Positions 41,491-49,176 of a stretch of 64,000 bases of DNA are shown here, in pieces. The notes under the pieces were generated by a model. The model had not been told where the DNA came from and made no database searches. It saw nothing but the letters and a program-made list of their open reading frames with translations. The DNA lies in contig NZ_CP073105.1 of assembly GCF_018138085.1 (NCBI RefSeq), positions 3,782,001-3,846,000 on the forward strand, written 5' to 3'. The stretch comes from Stutzerimonas stutzeri. GTDB taxonomy: Bacteria; Pseudomonadota; Gammaproteobacteria; Pseudomonadales; Pseudomonadaceae. A program made the translations under genes and the position numbers. The stretch's first letter is position 1, and every line of letters begins with the position of its first letter.

Positions 41491-42453
41491 ATGAAACTCC
41501 ACATCCTTGTTTGTGACGGCGTGTTTGATCTGGGGCTTGCGGCGCTCACCGACACAGTGGGCTTGGCCAATGCGATGGCGGGCTCGCTGCCACAGGCTCC
41601 CGCGCACATAGAGCTCACGCTGGTGGGCGTGCGGCGTCGCATCCGAACTGCGCAAGGCTTGACGGTCCCCGTGGTCCCTGCGCGTAGTGTGCCGGAACCA
41701 GACGTCGTGCTCGTGCCCGCGTTTGGCGACAAGATGCCTGACACGCTCTCGGCTCGGCTCACACGCCCCGATGTGCCCGACGCGGTCGCGGCGCTACAGC
41801 AGTGGTCCACCGCTGGCGCGCACCTAGGTGCCGCTTGCTCCGGTAGCTTCTTGATTGCAGAGAGCGGCCTGCTTGATGGGCATCGTGCGACGACGTCATG
41901 GTGGCTGGGGCCGATGTTTCGGCAGCGCTATCCGAACGTCAAGCTGGAAGAGTCACGCATGATCGTGAACTCGACACGCTTCACCACCGCTGGTGCCGCT
42001 TTGGCCCACGTCGACCTGGCCTTGCGCATCATCCGGGAGCGCAGTCCGGCGCTGGCGGCCCTGGTGGCACGCTATCTGCTGGTCGAGGCACGCAGTTCGC
42101 AAGCCGAGTTCGTTATTCCCGACCACCTTGCGCATGCCGACCCGATGGTGGAGCGCTTCGAGTGCTGGGCCAGAAGTCAGCTCGCGAAGGGGTTCTCGCT
42201 GGCCGAGGCGGCCAGCGCCGCGGGCACAAGCGAGCGCACCTTGGCGCGGCGGCTGCAAAGCGTTTTGGGCAAGACACCGTTGTCGTATTTCCAGGACCTG
42301 CGCGTGGAGCATGCCGTCCATCTCTTGCGCACCGGAAACGCGAGCGTCGACCAAGTCGCCGCACAGGTCGGGTACTCGGATGGGGTGAGCCTGCGGGCCC
42401 TGTTGCGCCGCAAGCTGGGCCGGGGTGTCAGAGAATTGCGACGCGGTGGATGA
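41491..42453 (+). CDS. GlxA-type regulator: DJ-1/PfpI domain plus AraC HTH
   Basis: 320 residues from the ATG at 41491 (MKLHILVCDGVFDLGLAALTDTVGLAN); an ATG 51 bp upstream would run through the palindrome and is less likely. Residues 1-165 form a DJ-1/PfpI glutaminase-like domain with the elbow Cys in LGAACSGSFLIAESGLLDG. The C-terminal 100 residues are an AraC/XylS double HTH (LAEAASAAGTSERTLARRLQSVLGKTPLSYFQDLRVEHAVHLL). Such regulators often sense aldehydes or other metabolites. Likely target: the divergent ABM gene. Confidence 0.88.
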   Translation: MKLHILVCDGVFDLGLAALTDTVGLANAMAGSLPQAPAHIELTLVGVRRRIRTAQGLTVPVVPARSVPEPDVVLVPAFGDKMPDTLSARLTRPDVPDAVAALQQWSTAGAHLGAACSGSFLIAESGLLDGHRATTSWWLGPMFRQRYPNVKLEESRMIVNSTRFTTAGAALAHVDLALRIIRERSPALAALVARYLLVEARSSQAEFVIPDHLAHADPMVERFECWARSQLAKGFSLAEAASAAGTSERTLARRLQSVLGKTPLSYFQDLRVEHAVHLLRTGNASVDQVAAQVGYSDGVSLRALLRRKLGRGVRELRRGG

Positions 42454-42916
42454 CCAGAGGCGTTTGGTGTATACACGGCTGGAGACCGCCGAGAAACTGA
42501 CGCAGGCCAAACGGCGCATTTGGACCTGACAAAACTACTGCCCGCCACGGCGCGCAAGCTCCAGTTTGACCCCGGACAAAGTTTTGCTGGCAATGTCGTG
42601 GTTGAGCAAATCAATACCTTGATTGAGCAACGCTGTGCACTGACGATTCGGCGGCTCACCGACCCCGCCGCCGACAATGACGCAGCCGCCGAGCCCACCG
42701 TTTGGGCTACCGTGCGGACACGGGTTCGATTCAGGGTTTGGGAATTGAACCTACATCCCATCGCAGACGAGTTTGATGCCCGTTTGCGGCGACCAGCATG
42801 GCTGAGAAACCTGCTTGCAGGTCTACAATCGGGCAGGCTTTACGATCGAGTTCGCAATGGTTCGCAGCAGCCCGTTGCACTTCTATTGCGTGGTTCTCCC
42901 ATTGAGGAAGATTAGA
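42454..42916 (+). other. Unrecognised remnant with a 131-codon open frame
   Basis: The open frame 42520-42915 starts MDLTKLLPATARKLQFDPGQSFAGNVVVEQINTLIEQRC, plausible protein-like sequence for about 60 residues, then degenerates into Arg-rich translation. It has no ribosome-binding site and ends inside the leader of the next gene. A second short frame before it (RRLVYTRLETAEKLTQAKRRIW) ends at a stop. I recognise neither. It is probably debris of inserted elements. Confidence 0.3.
42713..42732 (+). repeat. tmRNA 3'-end-like relic, copy 2
   Basis: TGCGGACACGGGTTCGATTC is 18/20 identical to the relic at 40467 and similar to the T-arm of ssrA. Together with copy 1 it flanks about 2.25 kb that carries the ABM gene and its regulator. 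Confidence 0.4.
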
Positions 42917-43900
42917 ATGTATCTGCCGAGCACGATTCCTTATCAGCAGCATCGAGGGTTCAGCCGAACCTTCACTCCGGGTCATTTGAGCCTGGGATTG
43001 TTCTTCCCTTTGGAGGCCTTCGGTGGGGACATTCCGAGCATGCTCAACCAGGTCGCATTGGCCAAACGAGCAGAGGAGCTGGGCTTCTCCGCGCTCTGGT
43101 TTCGCGACGTGCCTCTTCGGGACCCTAATTTCGGCGATGTCGGCCAAGTCTTCGATCCCTGGGTTTACCTGGGCTATATGGCGGCTCATACGTCAGAGAT
43201 AGCGCTTGGCAGCGCATCCATTGCCATCCCTTTACACCATCCTCTGCACACGGCCAAGGCGTCAGCCAGCGTCGATCAGTTGAGCGCAGGTCGCTTGATT
43301 CTGGGCGTAGCCTCCGGCGATCGCCCAGTGGAGTTTTCAGCCTTTGACGTCGATCCCGAAAGGCGCGGAGAAGTCTTTCGAGAGCACTACGAGGTGATTC
43401 GCCGAGCCTACAGCACCAGCTTCGAACCCATCCGCTGGAGCGGTGGTGAGCTGCGCGGCGCAGACCTCATTCCGAAACCCACAACCCAAGTGATTCCGAT
43501 GCTCGTGACCGGACATAGCCGCCAGTCACTGGATTGGATCGCGAGCGAAAGCGCCGGATGGATCAACTATCCACGCGCGCCGAAAATGCAGCGACTGATC
43601 GTGGAAGATTGGCGGATGGAGGTCATGAAGCAATGTGGTTCCGTCTATAAGCCCTTCACTCAGTCGCTTTACATCGACCTCAGTGAGAACCCGTCCACGC
43701 CGCCCACTCCCATTCATTTGGGGTTCAGGCTCGGACGCGACCACCTCCGGGCTTTGCTGGAGTCGCTTGAGGAAATCGGGGTGGACCACGTTATCCTCAA
43801 TCTCAAGTACGGAAAGCGCCCTGCGGCGGACGTCATTGAGGAACTGGGCACTCACATCGTTGCGCAATTCGGAGTAAAGGCGCGTCCTGGAGCAAATTGA
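42917..43900 (+). CDS. LLM-class (luciferase-like) flavin-dependent oxidoreductase
   Basis: 327 residues from ATG 42917, with GAGGAAG seven nt upstream (MYLPSTIPYQQHRGFSRTFTPGHLSLGLFFPLEAFGGDIPSML). Luciferase-like TIM barrel: MLNQVALAKRAEELGFSALWFRDVPLRDP, YMAAHTSEIALGSASIAIPLHHPLHTAKASASVDQLSAGRLILGVASGDRPVEF, then IPMLVTGHSRQSLDWIA. These enzymes use FMNH2 or F420H2; in a pseudomonad FMN is likely. Close in style to the TIGR03571-like LLM group. Substrate unknown. Stands alone on the plus strand. Confidence 0.88.
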   Translation: MYLPSTIPYQQHRGFSRTFTPGHLSLGLFFPLEAFGGDIPSMLNQVALAKRAEELGFSALWFRDVPLRDPNFGDVGQVFDPWVYLGYMAAHTSEIALGSASIAIPLHHPLHTAKASASVDQLSAGRLILGVASGDRPVEFSAFDVDPERRGEVFREHYEVIRRAYSTSFEPIRWSGGELRGADLIPKPTTQVIPMLVTGHSRQSLDWIASESAGWINYPRAPKMQRLIVEDWRMEVMKQCGSVYKPFTQSLYIDLSENPSTPPTPIHLGFRLGRDHLRALLESLEEIGVDHVILNLKYGKRPAADVIEELGTHIVAQFGVKARPGAN

Positions 43901-43955
43901 TCCGCCGGCCGCGTCCAAGCCCGGCCGAGGTGGTGCGGCTCAACAGGCTGAATGA

Positions 43956-44264
43956 TCAGGCCGATACCTGTTCAAGGAATATCAGTTGCAACGGCTCTTG
44001 CAGCAGATCATCTGCCGTGGCGGCAAAGCGCTGAAAGTAAGGCATCGAAAAATGCGCATCCAGCGCCGCCTGATCCCTGAAAGCCTCGCGCATGTAGAAA
44101 GTGCCCTGCTCGTCACGCTGCTCGAACAACACATAATCGAGATTGCCCGGCTCTGCGCGGGTCGGCTCTATCAGCGTCAGCAATTCTTCTTTCAATGCCT
44201 GTTCTTTGCCTGCCTTGGCCTTGAGCACGGCAATTGATACCAACTTGTTACTGGACGTATTCAT
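43956..44264 (-). CDS. ABM-domain putative quinol monooxygenase
   Basis: 102 residues from the ATG at 44264, with GGAGAG six nt upstream (MNTSSNKLVSIAVLKAKAGKEQALKEELLTLIEPTRAEPGNLDYVLFEQRDEQGTFYMREAFRDQAALDAH). The YgiN-like pattern EPGNLDYVLF...PYFQRF supports a quinol monooxygenase or aromatic-degrading ABM protein. It follows the ADH-type gene at 44349 on the same strand with an 84-bp gap, so the two form a short operon divergent from the LysR gene at 45466. Confidence 0.85.
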   Translation of the reverse strand: MNTSSNKLVSIAVLKAKAGKEQALKEELLTLIEPTRAEPGNLDYVLFEQRDEQGTFYMREAFRDQAALDAHFSMPYFQRFAATADDLLQEPLQLIFLEQVSA

Positions 44265-44348
44265 CGTCAACTCTCCAACATAAAAAACGGCAAGTGATGC
44301 CGCAGGCGGTTCAACGGGCCCGCAGGCGAGCCCGTCTGATGAGTGAAA

Positions 44349-45356
44349 TCAAAAACCTTCGAGAACGATCTTGCCCCGGGCCTTGCCGCTCTCGATCAGC
44401 GCATGGGCACGACGCATGTTTGCCGCATTGATCGCACCAAAGTGCTCGCCCACGGTAGTTTGCAGAACACCTTGGTCAATCAGAGCGCTGACCCGATTGA
44501 GCAGGTGATGCTGATTAATCATGTCCGGGGTTTCGTACAGCGAGCGGGTGAACATCAGCTCCCAATGCAATGACAGCGACTTGCGCTTGAGCGGCATCAC
44601 ATCGAGGGTTTCGGGATCGTCAATCACACCCAGACGCCCCTGTGGCTTGAGCACGTCGATCAGTTGTGCAAAGTGTTGTTCGGTGTGGGTTAGGCTGGCG
44701 ACATAGTCGATCTCCGGCACACCGAGCGCTTGCAACTGTGCGAGCAGTGGCTGGCTGTGATCGATCACGTGATGCGCGCCCAACTGCCGCACCCAATCAG
44801 CGGTTTCCTGGCGTGAGGCGGTACCAATGACGGTAAGGCGGGTCAACTTTCGGGCCAGTTGCACCAGCATCGAACCGACGCCGCCAGCCGCTCCAGTGAT
44901 CAACAGGCACTTGCCCTCCCCCGTACCCTCGACGACACCGAGCCGGTCAAACAACAATTCCCAGGCCGTGATCGAGGTCAATGGCAACGCTGCCGCATCG
45001 GCGGCACTCAATGAATGAGGCTTGTGCCCGACGATCCGCTCATCGACCAAATGGAATTCGCTGTAGCTGCCGGTGCGGGCAATCGAGCCGGCATAGAACA
45101 CTTCATCGCCCGGCTGAAACAGCGTCACTTCAGCGCCGACCTCGCGGACAATGCCTGTGGCGTCCCAGCCGAGGATTTTCGGTTCTTTTGTGAAAGTTCC
45201 GGCGCGCACCTTGGTATCCACCGGATTCACTGATACCGCGCGAACTTCGACCAGCAGATCCCGAGGGCCAGGCGTGGGCCGCGGGAGACTGATGCCGATC
45301 AATGCTTGTGGATTGTCGATGGGCAACGCGTGCTGGGTAAAGCTGATGGCTTTCAT
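44349..45356 (-). CDS. Zinc-type alcohol-dehydrogenase-like (MDR) oxidoreductase
   Basis: 335 residues from the ATG at 45356 (MKAISFTQHALPIDNPQALIGISLPRPTPGPRDLLVEVRAVSVNPVDTKVR). GroES-like domain with GWDATGIVREVGAEVTLFQPGDEVFYAG, Rossmann fold with LLITGAAGGVGSMLVQLARKLTRLTVIGTAS. Despite the common name (zinc-binding ADH, QOR2-like), the usual catalytic zinc Cys is absent, so it is probably an NADPH:quinone/enone reductase. Divergent from a LysR gene across 109 bp; downstream partner is an ABM protein. Confidence 0.87.
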   Translation of the reverse strand: MKAISFTQHALPIDNPQALIGISLPRPTPGPRDLLVEVRAVSVNPVDTKVRAGTFTKEPKILGWDATGIVREVGAEVTLFQPGDEVFYAGSIARTGSYSEFHLVDERIVGHKPHSLSAADAAALPLTSITAWELLFDRLGVVEGTGEGKCLLITGAAGGVGSMLVQLARKLTRLTVIGTASRQETADWVRQLGAHHVIDHSQPLLAQLQALGVPEIDYVASLTHTEQHFAQLIDVLKPQGRLGVIDDPETLDVMPLKRKSLSLHWELMFTRSLYETPDMINQHHLLNRVSALIDQGVLQTTVGEHFGAINAANMRRAHALIESGKARGKIVLEGF

Positions 45357-45465
45357 GGAGACTCGCTGTCGAAGGGTTGATGCATTCACTTGCGGCAATC
45401 TTCGACTTCCCATGGACAAAGAAAAACAAGCAGAATGCGCCAACACTTTCACTTCAGGAGTGAAA

Positions 45466-46356
45466 ATGATCCGCATCGATGATCTTGGTTTATTCATCCG
45501 CAGCGCCGCGCTGGGCAGTTTCACCGCAGCGGCGCTGGAGGCTGATCTGCTGCCTGGTCAGGTCGCTGCCGCCATCAAACGTCTGGAGCGCGAACTGGAC
45601 GTGCGCCTATTCGCCCGTACGACGCGCAGCCTGCGATTGACTGCCGAGGGCGAGCAATATCTGCCCACCGCCCACTCAGTGCTAGAGACCCTGCAGCAAG
45701 GCAAGGAAAACCTGCGGGGTGAGAACGCCACGCTGCGGGGCGTGCTGCAAGTGACAGCGCCGTCCGATCTGGGGCGCAACATACTGCTGCCGTGGCTGAC
45801 GCTGTTCCGCCGTCAGCATCCTGAATTGACGTTGCGTTTTTTCCTGTCGGACCAGATGGCCAATCTGTTTCGCGACCCGGTGGACGTGGCGATTCGCTAC
45901 GGTCCAAATGAAGACGCCAACTACGTGGCACTGCCGCTTGCACCTCGGAACCAGCGGGTGCTGGTTGCCTCGCCGGAGTATGTGCAACGCTGCGGTTCTC
46001 CCCAAACACCGGATGACTTGAGCAAGCATGCCTGCCTTCTCTATCTTCAAAATAGCCGGGTCTACGACAAGTGGAACCTGGGCGGGCAAACCGTGCAGGT
46101 TTCGGGACCGTTGTTCAGCGATGACGCCGATGTCGTGCGGCGCTGGTCATTGGAGGGTGAAGGTATCGCCTACAAATCCTGGCTGGATGTCAGTGCAGAT
46201 ATCGCCGCAGAGCGTCTGCTTGTGCTGCTGCCGGATTATCCTGGCGAAGCGTCACCGTTGAGTCTGGTGTGCCCGCATCGCAAGCAGATCAGCCCTGCGG
46301 TTTCTCAGCTTCACACGTGGCTGAGTAGCCAGTTTTCTGCTCTGGAGCGCAGGTGA
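45466..46356 (+). CDS. LysR-family transcriptional regulator
   Basis: 296 residues from the ATG at 45466 with AGGAG upstream (MIRIDDLGLFIRSAALGSFTAAALEADLLPGQVAAAIKRLERELDVRLFARTTRSLRLTAEG). The HTH spans about 1-65; the effector domain starts near 90 (GVLQVTAPSDLGRNILLPWLTLFRRQHPELTLRFFLSDQ). Divergent from the ADH-ABM pair, which it likely controls. The longer open frame upstream runs antisense through the ADH gene and is rejected. Confidence 0.92.
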   Translation: MIRIDDLGLFIRSAALGSFTAAALEADLLPGQVAAAIKRLERELDVRLFARTTRSLRLTAEGEQYLPTAHSVLETLQQGKENLRGENATLRGVLQVTAPSDLGRNILLPWLTLFRRQHPELTLRFFLSDQMANLFRDPVDVAIRYGPNEDANYVALPLAPRNQRVLVASPEYVQRCGSPQTPDDLSKHACLLYLQNSRVYDKWNLGGQTVQVSGPLFSDDADVVRRWSLEGEGIAYKSWLDVSADIAAERLLVLLPDYPGEASPLSLVCPHRKQISPAVSQLHTWLSSQFSALERR

Positions 46357-46376
46357 ACCGATCCTGTGATTGATGC

Positions 46377-47587
46377 TCACTGAGCATCCCGCGCTTCATG
46401 GTTCGGCGGATCAATGCGTTCAATATTCCCCAGTACCAGCGCTCGCCCGGCAAACAGGCCGCCTGCTGTTTCCAAGGCAAAACGTTCGGCGTCGCGTTTG
46501 CGCACTTCCTCGATCACTGCGTCGGCTTCGTGCTCAGACGCACCCAGAGTCAGCACGGCCTGACCACCGAGCAGCAGGGCGGCCTCAAAGGTTTCCCGCA
46601 CTATGTAGTCGGCATCGTGTTTGACCAATTCCAGCGCATGTTCGCGGTCAAAAGCGCGCACCACCAATTTCACCTGCGGGCAGTAGTGCCGCGTAGTTTC
46701 GACAATGCGTGTCGCGGCTTTCTTATCATCCACACAAATAATGATGGCGCGGGCGTGAAGGGCACCAGCAGCGTGCAATATTTCATGGCGGGCACCATCG
46801 CCGTAATAGACCTTGAATCCATAGGGTGTCACGGCGCGTGATGACCTCCGGATTTATATCAATGATGGAAATTTTCGCTCCCTGGGCGAGCGGTGCCTGG
46901 CAGGCAATCTGCCCCACTCGGCCAAAACCGATGATGAGTACATTGCCTTGCAGGTTGTGTGCGGCTTCCACACCGTCCATGGAAACGGTCTGCACGCGCG
47001 CAAAGCGTTTGTACAGCAATACAGTCACCGGCGTAATGGCCATGGAGAGCACCACAATAGCCGTCATATTGGCGCTGACTTCAGGACTGATGACCCTGAA
47101 TTTGAGCGCTTCGGCAAACAGCACAAAAGCAAATTCGCCCCCCCCTGCGCCATAAGCACGGCGCGATCCAGTGCGTCGCTATGGCTGCTTTTCGCGAGGT
47201 CGGCGCGCGACCCCATAAATGCACAGCGCCTTGACCGTCATCAGCGCCAGCACACCAGAGGCGATGAGCATCCAGGCCTTGGCCACCACCTGCAGATCCA
47301 ACGACATACCGACGCCGAGGAAAAACAGCCCCAGCAGCAGGCCGCGAAATGGCTCTATGTCGGCCTCCAACTGGTGGCGGAAGGTGGATTCCGACAGCAG
47401 CACACCAGCAACGAAAGCCCCCATCGCCATTGAAAGGCCGCCGATTTCCATCAGCAGCGCGGCACCCAACACAACCAGCAACGCAGCGGCAGTCATGACC
47501 TCGCGCGCTTTGGCTCGGGCCAATACCTGAAACAGAGGATTGAGCAGCCACAATCCAATCGCCACCAATGCGCCCAAGGACAATCTG
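46377..47587 (-). pseudogene. Frameshifted, N-terminally truncated KefC-type K+/H+ antiporter
   Basis: Read leftward, three frames carry consecutive pieces of one CPA2 antiporter. First LSLGALVAIGLWLLNPLFQV, AMGAFVAGVLLSESTFRHQ and LEADIEPFRGLLLGLFFLGV. Then, after frame changes near 47190 and in a G7 run at about 47140, VLFAEALKFRVISPEVSAN and the linker to NVLIIGFGRVGQIACQA of the TrkA-N domain. After another change near 46840, YGFKVYYGDGARHEILHAAGA and the end of that domain. The first roughly 200 residues are missing and the sequence joins a relaxase fragment at about 47588. Such antiporters protect against electrophiles; this copy cannot work. Confidence 0.88.
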
Positions 47588-49096
47588 CTGCCCATCGGTG
47601 CCAGTCCCGAAGACCAGGCGGCGCAGTCCGAAGCCTGGACCGCCGCCGTTGCCTATGCTGCGCTGCTCCACGATATTGGCAAGATCGCCGTCGATCTACA
47701 CGTCGAACTGGCCGACGGCAGTACTTGGCATCCGTGGCATGGCCCGCTGCACCAGGCGTACCGATTTCGCTACCGTGACGACCGCGAATACCGCCTGCAC
47801 AGCGCCGCAACAGGCTTGCTCTATCGTCAACTGCTCGACCGCCACGTCCTGGACTGGCTCAGCGACTATCCGGCTCTCTGGGCACCGCTGCTCTTTGTGC
47901 TGGCCGGTCAGTACGAACATGCCGGTGTACTGGGGGAACTCGTCGTGCAAGCAGACCGGGCGTCGGTGGCCCAGGAGCTGGGCGGCGATCCGGCGCGCGC
48001 CATGGCCGCGCCCAAGCATGCACTGCAACGCAAGCTGCTGGACGGGTTGCGCTACCTGCTCAAGGAACAGTTGAAGCTGAACCAGCCGGAAGCCTCCGAT
48101 GGCTGGCTCACCGAGGATGGTTTGTGGCTGGTGAGCAAGACGGTTTCGGACAAACTGCGCGCACACCTCCTGTCTCAGGGGATCGATGGCATTCCTGCGA
48201 ACAACACCGCCGTGTTCAACGTGCTGCAAGACCACGGCATGCTCCAGCCCACCTCGGACGGCAAAGCGGTCTGGCGCGCGACCGTGACCAGCACGACCGG
48301 CTGGTCCCATTCGTTCACCCTGTTGCGTCTCGCTCCCGCGCTGATCTGGGAGTCTGGCGAGCGACCAGCACCTTTCGCGGGCACGGTAGAGATCGACGCG
48401 ACGCCCGCGGAAAACGACGCCAGCATGTCGGCTCCCGCACCGTCCGTCTCGGTGAACCCAGCGCAGGGAGGTCAAGAGCCTCCGATTTGGGAGGGCGACA
48501 GCACCACCATCGTTTCACCGCCCGCAGCCCAGCCCGTGCCCGACGTCATGGAGGATTTGCTCACGATGGTGGGCTTGGGTGAGTCGGCCGGCGTTGGCCA
48601 GGATGCCGAGGAGTTCCTCCACACCCCCGCGCCAGCAACAGCCGCGACGTCCATTCCATCGCCTGCACCTGCACCCGCGCCTACGCCTGGGTCATCGGCA
48701 ACGAAGCCATCCGGGGAACAGTTCATGGTTTGGCTGAAGCAGGGAATCGCCTCACGACGGCTCATCATCAACGACGCGAGGGCACTCGTGCATGCGGTGA
48801 ATGACACGGCCTACCTGGTCAGCCCGGGTGTGTTCCAACGCTATGCGCAGGAGCATCCCGAAGTGGCCGCACTCACCAAGCAGGAGAATCAACAGGATTG
48901 GCAGTGGGTGCAGAAGCGCTTCGAGAAGCTGCAGCTACATCGAAAGCAGCCCAATGGTCTGAACATTTGGACCTGTGAAGTCACGGGCCCGAGGAAGTCC
49001 CGCCGACTGCGTGGCTACCTCCTCGAAGATGGGTCCTTGGCACTCGCCGAAATACCGCCCAACAATCCCTATCTTGCTCTGACTCAGGAAGGATGA
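47588..49096 (+). pseudogene. N-terminally truncated MobH-type relaxase (TraI_2)
   Basis: From LPIGASPEDQAAQSEAWTAAVAYAALLHDIGKIAVDLHVEL onward this matches the TraI_2/MobH relaxase family of integrative conjugative elements, with an HD-type metal motif in LLHDIGK. It has WHPWHGPL, a Pro/Ala-rich linker (about codons 285-390), and a C-terminal domain (FMVWLKQGIASRRLIINDARALVH; ending PPNNPYLALTQEG). The first 70-100 residues of a normal relaxase are replaced by DNA antisense to the KefC fragment, so any product from an in-frame ATG at 47540 would have a foreign 16-residue start. No other transfer gene was seen nearby: a relic of a conjugative element. Confidence 0.82.
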
Positions 49097-49176
49097 CGCG
49101 ATTCGGGCATTGATCGCCACCGTCGTGTGGCGACGATCAATGCCCCGCGAAAATTGGCAACATTTGGCGAACTGAG

